Origin: Aquipuribacter sp051216895
GTDB lineage: Bacteria; Actinomycetota; Actinomycetes; Actinomycetales; JBBAYJ01
DNA: 64,000 bases
Reading direction: 5' to 3'
NCBI RefSeq assembly: GCF_051216895.1
Contig: NZ_JBPKAO010000016.1
Location: 1-64,000 of the forward strand
Part shown: positions 24,940 to 33,797 of the stretch, piece after piece
Position numbering within the stretch: the first letter of the stretch is position 1
How the letters are laid out: each line of letters opens with the position of its first letter
The notes under the pieces: model-generated
Told to the model about the DNA's origin: nothing
What the model saw: only the letters and a program-made list of their open reading frames with translations
Database searches by the model: none
Program-made: the position numbers and the translations under genes

Positions 24940-26516
24940 GCGTGGGCTCCTGCCCTCTCGACGGGACGGGAGTCGCCGGGGGGCCTGGGTGCGGCCGCCA
25001 CGGCGGGCGCACGGTCGAGCAGCGGGCCGCCCCAGGCGTCGACCAGGCGCGCCTCGAGGGCGGCCCCGACGCGGTACAGGCGGGCGTCCCCGGACACCGG
25101 GGCCAGCAGCTGGATCCCGGCGGGCAGGCCGTCCTCGTCGGCCAGGCCGCTGGGCAGCGACATGCCGGGCACGCCGGCCAGGTTGGCGGGGATGGTGGCG
25201 ACGTCGTTGAGGTACATCGCCATCGGGTCGTCGAGCTTGTCGCCGAAGCGGAACGCCGTGGTCGGCGCCGTCGGGGAGACCAGCACGTCGGCCTGGGCGA
25301 AGCAGGCGTCGAAGTCCCGCTGGACCAGGGTGCGGACCTTCTGCGCGCTCCCGTAGTAGGCGTCGTAGTAGCCGGCGCTCAGGGCGTAGGTGCCCAGGAC
25401 GATGCGGCGCTTGACCTCGTCGCCGAAACCGGCCTCACGGGTCGCGGCCATCACGTGCTCCGCGGTCGAGGCGGGGTCGCCGTCGCCGACCCGCAGCCCG
25501 AAGCGCATCGCGTCGAACTTGGCCAGGTTCGACGAGGCCTCGCTCGGCAGGATCAGGTAGTAGGCGGCCAGCGCGTACCGGAAGTGGGGCGCGGAGACCT
25601 CGACGACCTCGGCCCCGGCGGCGCGCAGGTGATCCAGCGCCTCGGCGTAGCGGGCGCGCACGCCGGCCTGGTAGCCGTCGCCGTCCAGCTCCTTCACCAC
25701 CCCGACCCGGACACCGGTCAGGTCACCGCTGGCACCCTGACGGGCCGCCGCGACGACGGAGGGCGCCGGGCCGGGCAGCGAGGTCGAGTCGCGGGGGTCG
25801 TGCCCGCCGATGACCTCGTGCAGCAGGGCCGCGTCCAGCACGGTGCGCGCGCACGGCCCGGCCTGGTCGAGGCTGGACGCCAGCGCCACCAGCCCGTAGC
25901 GGGAGACGCCGCCGTAGGTCGGCTTGACGCCCACCGAGCCGGTGACCGCGGCGGGCTGGCGGATCGAGCCGCCCGTGTCGGTGCCCACGGCCAGCGGCGC
26001 CTCGTAGGCCGCCACGGCCGCGGCGGACCCGCCACCGGAGCCGCCGGGGATGCGCTCGGGGTCCCAGGGGTTGCGCGTCGCGCCGTAGGCGGAGTGCTCG
26101 GTGGAGGAGCCCATGGCGAACTCGTCCATGTTGGTCTTGCCCAGCAGCGGGGTGCCGGCCTCCCGCAGCCGGGTCACCAGGGTCGCGTCGTAGGGCGGGA
26201 CCCAGCCGTCGAGGATCCGCGAGCCCACGGTGGTCGGCATGCCGCGGGTGGCCACGACGTCCTTGACCGCCACGGGCACCCCGGCCAGGGCGTGCAGGTC
26301 GCGCCCGGCGCCCCGGGCCTCGTCGACGGCGCGGGCGGTGGCGAGCGCCTCGTCGGTGTTGACGTGCAGGAACGCGTGGACCCCGGAGTGGGCGTCGCCG
26401 TCGACGGCGTCGATGCGCTCCAGCGCCGCGGTGGTGAGCTCGACCGAGCTCACGGTGCCCGCGGCCAGGGCGGCGGACATCTCGGCCGCGCTCAGGCGGG
26501 TCAGGTCGTCGGCCAT
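24936..26516 (-). CDS. gatA: Asp-tRNA(Asn)/Glu-tRNA(Gln) amidotransferase subunit A
   Basis: 526 aa amidase-signature enzyme that releases ammonia from glutamine for GatB. Catalytic Lys in GVPVAVKDVVATRG, cis-Ser and nucleophile Ser in PGGSGGGSAAAVAA and GTDTGGSIRQPA. The C-terminal ~30 residues are an Ala/Pro-rich extension beyond the family core. TGATG overlap with the gatC stop; ATGA overlap with the gatB start. Confidence 0.97.
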   Translation of the reverse strand: MADDLTRLSAAEMSAALAAGTVSSVELTTAALERIDAVDGDAHSGVHAFLHVNTDEALATARAVDEARGAGRDLHALAGVPVAVKDVVATRGMPTTVGSRILDGWVPPYDATLVTRLREAGTPLLGKTNMDEFAMGSSTEHSAYGATRNPWDPERIPGGSGGGSAAAVAAYEAPLAVGTDTGGSIRQPAAVTGSVGVKPTYGGVSRYGLVALASSLDQAGPCARTVLDAALLHEVIGGHDPRDSTSLPGPAPSVVAAARQGASGDLTGVRVGVVKELDGDGYQAGVRARYAEALDHLRAAGAEVVEVSAPHFRYALAAYYLILPSEASSNLAKFDAMRFGLRVGDGDPASTAEHVMAATREAGFGDEVKRRIVLGTYALSAGYYDAYYGSAQKVRTLVQRDFDACFAQADVLVSPTAPTTAFRFGDKLDDPMAMYLNDVATIPANLAGVPGMSLPSGLADEDGLPAGIQLLAPVSGDARLYRVGAALEARLVDAWGGPLLDRAPAVAAAPRPPGDSRPVERAGAHA

Positions 26517-26869
26517 CAGTCCTCCTCGAGGATGCGCGGGACGCGGAAGCGGCCCTCGTCGACGGCGGGGGCGCCGGACAGCGCCTCGGCCGGGGTCAGA
26601 CCGGGGACGGGGACGTCGGGCCGGGTGACGTTGGACAGCGGCAACGGGTGGCTGGTGGCGGGCACGTCGGGCGTGGCCACCTCCTGCACCTGCGCGACGG
26701 CGTCGAGCACGACGGACAGCTCACCCGCCAGCCGGTCCAGCTCGTCGTCGGTCAGGGCGATGCGGGCGAGCCCGGCGAGGTGCGCGACGCGCGCGCGGTC
26801 CAGGTGCTCGGGGGCGCCCCCGGCCCGGCCCGCAGCCGCGGACGGCCCGGTCGTGGTGGTGTCGGCCAT
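26516..26869 (-). CDS. gatC: Asp-tRNA(Asn)/Glu-tRNA(Gln) amidotransferase subunit C
   Basis: 117 aa, slightly longer than usual because of an Ala/Gly-rich N-terminus (~20 residues). Core VAHLAGLARIALTDDELDRLAGELSVVLD, the typical helix that wraps GatA. First gene of gatCAB; a TAGACT element (26878-26883) ends 8 nt before the ATG. Confidence 0.95.
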   Translation of the reverse strand: MADTTTTGPSAAAGRAGGAPEHLDRARVAHLAGLARIALTDDELDRLAGELSVVLDAVAQVQEVATPDVPATSHPLPLSNVTRPDVPVPGLTPAEALSGAPAVDEGRFRVPRILEED

Positions 26870-26877
26870 GTTCGGTG

Positions 26878-26883
26878 AGTCTA
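26878..26883 (-). promoter_or_regulatory. putative leaderless -10 of gatCAB
   Basis: TAGACT on the minus strand, 8 nt before the gatC ATG, in the 45-bp gap after ligA. Confidence 0.45.
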
Positions 26884-26914
26884 GGAGACGTCCGGGGCCG
26901 CCCCGTCGGCCGGC

Positions 26915-29119
26915 TCAGGCGTCGGGCTCGGCCGCCTCGGGCTCGGGCACGGCGGCCTGGGCGTCGGGCTCGGGCTCCGGCTCGGCCGTCGGCAGCGACT
27001 CGACCCCCCGCTCCAGCAGGGCCCGGAAGCCGGCCTCGTCCAGGACCGGCACGCCCAGCGACTCGGCCTTGTCCGCCTTGCTGCCCGGGTTCTCCCCCAC
27101 CACGACGGCCGTCGTCTTCTTGGACACGCTGCCCGCGGCCTTGCCCCCCCGCGCCAGGATCGCCTCCTTGGCCTCGTCCCGGCTGAAGCCGTCGAGCGAG
27201 CCGGTGACCACGACCGTCAGCCCCTCGAGGGTGCGCGGCACGGAGTCGTCCCGCTCGTCGGCCATCCGGACCCCGGCCGCGGCCCAGCGGTCGACCACGG
27301 CGACCTGCCAGCCGACCGTGAACCAGTCGACCAGCGCCTCGGCGATGACGACGCCGACACCGTCGGTGTCGGCCAGCTCGGCCACCGCGGCGGCCCGGTC
27401 CTCGCGCTCGGCCACCTCGCGCACCGCGGTCATCGTCGCGTAGCGGGCGGCGAAGGCGCGGGCGGCCGACGGCCCGACATGGCGGATGGACAGCGCGACC
27501 AGCACCCGCCACAGCGGCTGCTCCTTGGCGGTCGACAGGTTCTCCAGCAGCCGCCTCCCGTTGGCCGACAGCTCGCCCGAGGTGTTGGTGAACAGCGGGA
27601 CACGCAGCAACCGCGCCTCGTCCAGGTCGAACACCCCGCCCTCGTCGGCGGCACCCTCGTCCGAGGCCAGCACCCCGGCCTCCAGCAGCGCCGACGCGGC
27701 CTCCCAGCCCATGGCCTCGATGTCGAACGCCTTGCGCGAGGCCAGGTGGAACAACCGCTCCCGCAGCTGGCTGGGGCAGGTGCGCCGGTTGGGGCAGCGC
27801 AGGTCGATGGCGCTCTCGGTCTCCCGGTGCAGCTCCGTGCCGCAGGACGGGCAGTGCGTGGGCATGACGAACTCGCGCTCGCTGCCGTCGCGCTCCTCCA
27901 CCACCGGGCCGAGCACCTCGGGGATGACGTCGCCGGCCTTGCGGATCCAGACCGCGTCGCCGATGAGGACGCCCTTGCGACGCACCTCGTCGCCGTTGTG
28001 CAGCGTGGCCATCGACACCGTCGACCCCGCGACGAGCACCGGCTCCATGACGGCGAACGGCGTCACCCGCCCCGTCCGGCCCACGTTCACCTGGATGTCG
28101 AGCAGCCGGGTGCGGACCTCCTCCGGCGGGTACTTGTAGGCCGTCGCCCAGCGGGGGGCCCGGCTGGTGGTGCCGAGGCGGCGCTGCAGCCCCAGCTGGT
28201 CGACCTTGATGACGACGCCGTCGATCTCGTGCTCGACGTCGTGGCGGTGCTCGGCGTAGTGCGCGACGTACGCCTCGACCTCGGCCAGGGACCCCACCAC
28301 CCGGTAGGTGTCGGCCGTCGGCAGCCCCCAGGCCCTCAGCACGTCGTAGCCCTGCGACTGGCGGGTGATGTCGAACCCGTCCCGGACCCCGAGCCCGTGC
28401 ACCCGCATGTCGAGCGGGCGCCGGGCGGTGACCCGCGGGTCCTTCTGCCGCAACGACCCGGCGGCCGCGTTGCGGGGGTTGGCGAACGGGCTCCTGCCGG
28501 CCTCGGTGAGCTCGGCGTTGACCGCGGCGAAGCCGGCGACGGGGAAGAAGACCTCGCCCCGGACCTCCAGCCGAGGTGGGAACGGGTGCTCGTCGGCCCG
28601 CAACCGCTCCGGCACCGACGCGATGGTGCGCACGTTCAGCGTGATGTCCTCGCCGGTGTACCCGTCGCCGCGGGTCAGGGCGCGTTCCAGCACCCCGTCG
28701 ACGTAGACCAGGTTGACCGCCAGCCCGTCGATCTTGACCTCGCAGAGGTACTGCACGTCCTCGCCCGCGGCGTCCCTCACCCGGGCGCCCCACTCGCGCA
28801 GCTCCGCGGTGCTGAACACGTTGTCCAGGCTCAGCATGCGCGAGGGGTGGTCCACCGCGGTGAAGGCGGTCGAGAACCCGCCGCCGACCCGCTGGGTCGG
28901 GCTCTCGGGGCCGGACAGGACCGGATGGGCCGCCTCGAGCTCCTGCAGCTCGCGCATCCGGGCGTCGTAGACGTCGTCACCGACCGTCGGGGTGTCACGC
29001 ACGTAGTAGGCGAACTGGTCCGCGCGCAGCAGCTCGGCCAGCTCGGCGGCCCGAGCCCGGACGTCGTCGGGGACGGTGGTCTCCGTCGTCGGGTCGACGG
29101 TCTTCTCGCTCGCGCTCAC
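26915..29119 (-). CDS. ligA: NAD-dependent DNA ligase
   Basis: 734 aa; GTG start at 29119. Domain Ia/adenylation with catalytic Lys ~129 in CEVKIDGLAVNLVY, RGDGYTGEDITLN, VRGEVFF; OB fold; four-Cys zinc finger CPSCGTELHR..LRCPNRRTCPSQ; HhH domain; BRCT domain (~640-715; LEGLTVVVTGSLDGFSRDEA). The final ~25 residues are a Glu/Pro/Ala-rich acidic tail, longer than in most LigA. It seals nicks in replication and repair. Upstream of gatCAB on the same strand. Confidence 0.97.
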   Translation of the reverse strand: MSASEKTVDPTTETTVPDDVRARAAELAELLRADQFAYYVRDTPTVGDDVYDARMRELQELEAAHPVLSGPESPTQRVGGGFSTAFTAVDHPSRMLSLDNVFSTAELREWGARVRDAAGEDVQYLCEVKIDGLAVNLVYVDGVLERALTRGDGYTGEDITLNVRTIASVPERLRADEHPFPPRLEVRGEVFFPVAGFAAVNAELTEAGRSPFANPRNAAAGSLRQKDPRVTARRPLDMRVHGLGVRDGFDITRQSQGYDVLRAWGLPTADTYRVVGSLAEVEAYVAHYAEHRHDVEHEIDGVVIKVDQLGLQRRLGTTSRAPRWATAYKYPPEEVRTRLLDIQVNVGRTGRVTPFAVMEPVLVAGSTVSMATLHNGDEVRRKGVLIGDAVWIRKAGDVIPEVLGPVVEERDGSEREFVMPTHCPSCGTELHRETESAIDLRCPNRRTCPSQLRERLFHLASRKAFDIEAMGWEAASALLEAGVLASDEGAADEGGVFDLDEARLLRVPLFTNTSGELSANGRRLLENLSTAKEQPLWRVLVALSIRHVGPSAARAFAARYATMTAVREVAEREDRAAAVAELADTDGVGVVIAEALVDWFTVGWQVAVVDRWAAAGVRMADERDDSVPRTLEGLTVVVTGSLDGFSRDEAKEAILARGGKAAGSVSKKTTAVVVGENPGSKADKAESLGVPVLDEAGFRALLERGVESLPTAEPEPEPDAQAAVPEPEAAEPDA

Positions 29120-29214
29120 GACGCCGATCCTGGCACCAGGGGCGGACACCGCACCTGGCCGCGTGCCACCATCAGCCCCGGCGTGCACGGGCACGCGGGG
29201 GAACGGGGTGCGAG

Positions 29215-29583
29215 ATGCGTCGGACGTGGCTGCTCCCGGGGGTCGTCGGCGGCGTGGTGGGCGGTCTGGCGGTCGCGCTGCTCCTGCTGCACGGTCCCGG
29301 CGACCTGCTCGGCGGGGCGTCCGTGGGCAGCACCGGCCCCGACGAGGGGTACGCGCTCGGCTGGGGGACGCTGGCCCTGCTCAACGCCGGTCTGGCGCAG
29401 ACCAAGGGCCACGGCGGTCTGGGCTGGTTCCTGCTGTCGCTGCTCCTGGGCCCCCTGGCGACGTTCCTGCTCGTGGTCCTGGAGTCCCCGCGCGGGGCCC
29501 AGGAACGGCTCGACGACCAGCGGGACCAGGACCGGCGGGCCGGCCGCGACCAGCAGCAGGGGCAGCTCCCGAGCACCGGGTGA
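29215..29583 (+). CDS. small membrane protein, unknown function
   Basis: 122 aa. Hydrophobic segments at residues ~5-25, ~45-60 and ~70-90, then a hydrophilic Gln/Asp/Arg-rich tail (~91-122) likely cytosolic. A similarly sized protein is often found near ligA in actinobacteria, but I do not recognise a named family. Divergent from ligA (95-bp gap) and 28 bp before the helicase gene, possibly co-transcribed with it. Codon use is normal for the window. Confidence 0.65.
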   Translation: MRRTWLLPGVVGGVVGGLAVALLLLHGPGDLLGGASVGSTGPDEGYALGWGTLALLNAGLAQTKGHGGLGWFLLSLLLGPLATFLLVVLESPRGAQERLDDQRDQDRRAGRDQQQGQLPSTG

Positions 29584-29611
29584 GCCCCGCGGCTGGGACA
29601 CTGGACCCGCC

Positions 29612-32218
29612 ATGACCTCCGCGCCGCACGACCACGACGTCCTCGCCGACCCCACCGACGCCTCCGAGGCCTTGGCCGCCATCACGGCGACCTTGCCGAC
29701 CGCGGCGACCGCCCCGCTGGCCGCCGTCGTCCCGGGCACCGGGCCCGACGAGGTGCTCGAGCTGCTGACGGACTGGACCCAGGGCACCGGTCTGACGCTC
29801 TACCCGCACCAGGAGGAGGCCCTGCTCGAGCTGGCGGCGGGGTCCAACGTGGTGCTGTCGACCCCGACCGGCTCCGGCAAGTCGATGGTGGCCCTGGGCG
29901 CGCACGCCCTGGCCCTGGGCGAGGGCCGGCGGTCGTTCTACACCGCCCCCATCAAGGCCCTGGTGAGCGAGAAGTTCTTCGCCCTCTGCGAGGTCTTCGG
30001 CGCCGAGCGGGTCGGGATGATGACCGGGGACGCCGGCATCAACACCGACGCCCCGATCGTCTGCGCCACGGCCGAGGTCCTCGCGAACCTCGCGCTGCGC
30101 CAGGGCCGCGCGGCCGACGTCGGCCAGGTGGTCATGGACGAGTTCCACTACTACGGCGACCGCGACCGCGGCTGGGCCTGGCAGGTCCCGCTCATCGAGC
30201 TGGTCGACGCCCAGTTCGTCCTGATGAGCGCCACGCTCGGCGACATGGTCCCCCTCGCGAAGCGGATGGAGGAGCGGACCGGACGGCCCACCGCGCTGGT
30301 CACCAGCGCCGAGCGCCCCGTCCCGCTGGCGTTCGAGTTCTCCAAGGAGCCCCTGCACGAGGCCATCGAGCTGCTGCTGCGCGGCAACCAGGCCCCGGTC
30401 TACGTCGTGCACCCCACCCAGCGCGACGCCCTCGAGCACGCGTCCAGCCTGATGAGCCACACGGTGCGGACCAAGGAGCAGAAGGAGGCGATCCGGGCCG
30501 AGATCGGCGCGTTCCGCTTCGGCACCGGGTTCGGCAAGACCCTGTCCCGGTTGATCGCGGCCGGGGTGGGCGTGCACCACGCCGGCATGCTGCCCCGCTA
30601 CCGGCGCCTGGTGGAGCGGCTCACCCAGCGCGGCCTGCTGGCCGTGGTGTGCGGCACCGACACCCTCGGCGTCGGCATCAACGTGCCGATCCGCACCGTC
30701 CTCATCGTGTCGCTCACCAAGTACGACGGGCGCAAGGTCCGGCTGCTGTCCGCGCGGGAGTTCCACCAGGTCGCCGGCCGCGCCGGTCGGGCCGGCTACG
30801 ACACGTCCGGGACCGTCGTCGTGCAGGCGCCCGAGCACGTCATCGAGAACGAGCGCGCCGCGGCCAAGGCCAGCAACGACCCGGCCAAGCGCAAGAAGAT
30901 CGTCAAGAAGAAGCCCGTCCCCGGCACGGTGACCTGGGGCGAGGAGACCTTCGACCGGCTCGTCCACGCCCAGCCCGAGTCGTTGACGTCGCACTTCAAG
31001 GTCAGCCACGCCATGCTCCTCAACGTCGTCGCACGCCCCGGTGACGCGTTCACCGCCGTCCGTCACCTGATCGAGGACTCCGACGAGCCGCGCAGCCGCC
31101 AGCTGCACCACATGCGCCGGGCCATCTCGGCCTACCGCTCGCTGCTGACCGCCGGCGTGGTCGAGCGGGTCGACCCGCCCGACGCCGACGGGCGCACCGT
31201 GCGGCTCACGGTCGACCTGCAGCGCGACTTCGCCCTCAACCAGCCGCTGTCGACGTTCGCCCTGGCCGCGATGGAGCTGCTGGACAAGGACTCCCAGGAC
31301 TACGCCCTGGACGTGGTGAGCGTCATCGAGGCCACCCTCGACGAGCCGCGACAGGTGCTGGCCGCGCAGCGCAACGCGGCCAAGGGCGAGGCCGTGGCGG
31401 GCATGAAGGCCGACGGCATCGAGTACGAGGAGCGGATGGAGCTGCTGGAGGAGGTCAGCTACCCGCAGCCGCTGGCCGAGCTGCTGCAGCAGGCCTTCGA
31501 CACCTACGCCGAGGCCCAGCCCTGGGTCAGGGAGTACGAGCTGTCGCCGAAGTCCGTGGTCCGCGACATGGTCGAGCGGGCGGCCACGTTCACCGAGTAC
31601 GTCCGCGCCTACGACCTGATCCGCTCCGAGGGCGTGCTGCTGCGCTACCTGGCCGACGCCTACCGGGCGCTGCGCCAGACCGTGCCCGAGGAGTCCCGGA
31701 CCGAGGAGCTCCGCGACCTGGTGGAGTGGCTGGGCGAGCTGGTGCGCCAGACCGACTCCTCGCTGCTGGACGAGTGGGCCCAGCTGGCCGCCGGGACCGA
31801 CGAGCACGGCGAGGTGCGCCCCGGCAGCGTCGACGACGGCCCTCCCCCGGTCACCCGGAACGTCCGGGCGTTCCGGGTGCTGGTCCGCAACGAGCTGTTC
31901 CGCCGGGTCCGGATGGCGTCGCTGCGGCAGTGGAACTACCTGGGCGAGCTCGACGCCGAGGCCGGCTGGGACGCCGACGCGTGGCGCGAGGTCATCCAGG
32001 CCTACTTCGCCGAGCACGACGAGATCGGCACCGGCCCCGACGCCCGCGGCCCGGACCGGTTCACCATCACCGTCGAGCGCGACGTCTGGAAGGTGTGGCA
32101 GGCCTTCGACGACCCGGCCGGGCACCTCGACTGGGGCATCACGGCCGAGGTCGACCTGGCCGCCTCCGACGAGGCCGGCGAGGCCGTGGTGCGGGTCGTG
32201 GACGTCGGGCAGCTGTAG
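29612..32218 (+). CDS. Ski2/Mtr4-like DEAD/DEAH-box RNA helicase with DUF3516
   Basis: 868 aa. RecA domain 1 with Walker A STPTGSGKSMV (Lys ~90), motif Ib, motif II VVMDEFHYYGD (DEFH at 176-179 rather than DEAD or DEVH), and SAT in LMSATLG. RecA domain 2 ends in GTDTLGVGINVPIRTV and QVAGRAGRAG. The C-terminal ~380 residues match DUF3516, an actinobacterial arch-like region. Probably unwinds structured RNA in degradation or ribosome metabolism. ATG at 29612 chosen because the family N-terminus begins near here; a longer open frame upstream is antisense to ligA. Confidence 0.92.
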   Translation: MTSAPHDHDVLADPTDASEALAAITATLPTAATAPLAAVVPGTGPDEVLELLTDWTQGTGLTLYPHQEEALLELAAGSNVVLSTPTGSGKSMVALGAHALALGEGRRSFYTAPIKALVSEKFFALCEVFGAERVGMMTGDAGINTDAPIVCATAEVLANLALRQGRAADVGQVVMDEFHYYGDRDRGWAWQVPLIELVDAQFVLMSATLGDMVPLAKRMEERTGRPTALVTSAERPVPLAFEFSKEPLHEAIELLLRGNQAPVYVVHPTQRDALEHASSLMSHTVRTKEQKEAIRAEIGAFRFGTGFGKTLSRLIAAGVGVHHAGMLPRYRRLVERLTQRGLLAVVCGTDTLGVGINVPIRTVLIVSLTKYDGRKVRLLSAREFHQVAGRAGRAGYDTSGTVVVQAPEHVIENERAAAKASNDPAKRKKIVKKKPVPGTVTWGEETFDRLVHAQPESLTSHFKVSHAMLLNVVARPGDAFTAVRHLIEDSDEPRSRQLHHMRRAISAYRSLLTAGVVERVDPPDADGRTVRLTVDLQRDFALNQPLSTFALAAMELLDKDSQDYALDVVSVIEATLDEPRQVLAAQRNAAKGEAVAGMKADGIEYEERMELLEEVSYPQPLAELLQQAFDTYAEAQPWVREYELSPKSVVRDMVERAATFTEYVRAYDLIRSEGVLLRYLADAYRALRQTVPEESRTEELRDLVEWLGELVRQTDSSLLDEWAQLAAGTDEHGEVRPGSVDDGPPPVTRNVRAFRVLVRNELFRRVRMASLRQWNYLGELDAEAGWDADAWREVIQAYFAEHDEIGTGPDARGPDRFTITVERDVWKVWQAFDDPAGHLDWGITAEVDLAASDEAGEAVVRVVDVGQL

Positions 32219-32310
32219 GCCGGCGAGCCGGGTCCCGTGGCCGACCGGTGGGGCGACGTGCTCGGACGCCTCGGCACGGTCCGGGTCTGGAAACCGTCAC
32301 CCCGCCGTCC

Positions 32311-32316
32311 TAGCCT
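32311..32316 (+). promoter_or_regulatory. putative leaderless -10 of the CFA-type gene
   Basis: TAGCCT, then 8 nt, then the ATG at 32325. Confidence 0.45.
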
Positions 32317-32324
32317 TGACCGTC

Positions 32325-33692
32325 ATGACGGCATCGGCCGATCACGGACCCAGCGACGGGACCGGCGACGGGGTGGCCCCGCGACTGCTCCGGGTGGTCG
32401 GCGTCGCGATCGGAGGTCCTCCCCCGCTGCGCCTGCGGGGGTGGGACGGCTCGGAGGCCGGACCGGCGGACACCCCGGTCCTGGTCCTCAACCACCCGCG
32501 CGCGCTGCGACGACTGCTGTGGTCACCCGACGAGCTGGGCCTGGGACGCGCGTGGGTGAGCGGGGACCTCGACGTCGAGGGCGACCTGTACGCGGCGGTG
32601 GCCGCGGTCCTCGACGCCCGCAGCCTCGCGGCACGCGGCCCCGACGACGGCGACCGCGCCGGGGCTGACCCGGCCACCGGTCGTCCCGTCCCCCGCCCCC
32701 GGGCCCCGCGGGCCCGTCTGCTCGCCGAGGCGGCCCGGCTCGGGGTGCTCGGTCCCCCGCCCCCGCCCCCGCCGGAGGAGGTGCGGCTGGGTCGTGGCCG
32801 ACGGCACACCCCCGCTCGCGACGCCCGTGCGGTGCGGTCGCACTACGACGTCGGCAACGAGTTCTACCGGCTGCTGCTCGGGCCGAGCTGGGTGTACTCC
32901 TGCGCCTACTGGGACGCCGGCGGCGACCCCGCGGTCGAGGCCGACCTCGACCGCGCCCAGCACGACAAGCTCGAGCTCGTGTGCACCAAGCTCGGACTCG
33001 CACCGGGGATGCGGCTGCTGGACGTCGGCTGCGGCTGGGGCTCGATGGTGCTGCACGCCGCCCGCGAGCACGGGGTGCGCGCCGTCGGGGTCACGGTGTC
33101 GCCCGAGCAGGCCGACCTCGCCCGCGAGCGGGTGCGGGGGGCCGGGCTGGAGCGCCTCGTCGAGATCCGGCACGCCGACTACCGGGAGATCACCGACGGG
33201 CCCTACGACGCCGTCAGCAGCATCGGCATGGCCGAGCACGTCGGGTGCGCTCAGCTCGACGCCTACGCGGCCGGGCTCCACGCCCTGCTCGCCCCGGGCG
33301 GACGGTTGCTGCACCACACGATCGGCAGCCGGGGCGACCCCGGGCTCGCCCCCCGACGCCGTTCCTTCGTGGACGCCTACGCGTTCCCGGACGGGGAGCT
33401 GCTGCCCCTGGCCGAGACCGTCACCGTGCTGCAGGACGCGGGCTTCGAGATCCGGGACGTGCACGCCCTGCGCGAGCACTACGCCCTCACCCTGCGGGCG
33501 TGGGTGGCCCGCCTCGAGGCCCGCTGGGACGCAGCCGTCGCGCTGGTCGGGCCGGGGCGGGCCCGGGTCTGGCGGTTGTACATGGCCGGGTCGGCGGTGG
33601 GCTTCGCGAGCGGGCGGGTGGGGGTCGACCAGGTCCTCGCGGTGCGCCTGGACGCCGGGCGCAGCGGGGTGCCGCTGCGGCGTCCCGTCTGA
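32325..33692 (+). CDS. cyclopropane-fatty-acyl-phospholipid synthase-like methyltransferase
   Basis: 455 aa. N-terminal SCP2-like/CFA leader domain (LRLRGWDGSEAGPADTPVLVLNHPRALRR starts it), a poly-Pro loop near residue 148, then a class I SAM methyltransferase: RSHYDVGNEFYRLLLGPSWVYSCAYWD, LLDVGCGWGSM (SAM loop), GVTVSPEQADLARER, SIGMAEHVG. The bicarbonate-site residues typical of CFA synthases were not all checked. Expected to methylate or cyclopropanate unsaturated acyl chains of phospholipids. The adjacent acyl-ACP desaturase gene would supply the double bond, a sensible pairing. A TTG at 32316 is a possible alternative start. Confidence 0.88.
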   Translation: MTASADHGPSDGTGDGVAPRLLRVVGVAIGGPPPLRLRGWDGSEAGPADTPVLVLNHPRALRRLLWSPDELGLGRAWVSGDLDVEGDLYAAVAAVLDARSLAARGPDDGDRAGADPATGRPVPRPRAPRARLLAEAARLGVLGPPPPPPPEEVRLGRGRRHTPARDARAVRSHYDVGNEFYRLLLGPSWVYSCAYWDAGGDPAVEADLDRAQHDKLELVCTKLGLAPGMRLLDVGCGWGSMVLHAAREHGVRAVGVTVSPEQADLARERVRGAGLERLVEIRHADYREITDGPYDAVSSIGMAEHVGCAQLDAYAAGLHALLAPGGRLLHHTIGSRGDPGLAPRRRSFVDAYAFPDGELLPLAETVTVLQDAGFEIRDVHALREHYALTLRAWVARLEARWDAAVALVGPGRARVWRLYMAGSAVGFASGRVGVDQVLAVRLDAGRSGVPLRRPV

Positions 33693-33732
33693 GGTCGGGC
33701 CACGCGCCACGCCGGACGCCTGCTGCGCCCGT

Positions 33733-33750
33733 ACCTACGCTGGCGTAGGT
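33733..33750 (+). promoter_or_regulatory. operator palindrome upstream of the acyl-ACP desaturase
   Basis: Perfect inverted repeat ACCTACG-CTGG-CGTAGGT. It contains TACGCT (33736-33741), the same -10 sequence as other genes in this window, so a bound repressor would block the promoter. About 48 bp before the desaturase ATG. Regulator not in the window. Confidence 0.6.
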
Positions 33751-33797
33751 TGACCCGCAGGGCCGCACGTCCCGCGGTCCGGGAATGAGGTATCGCC

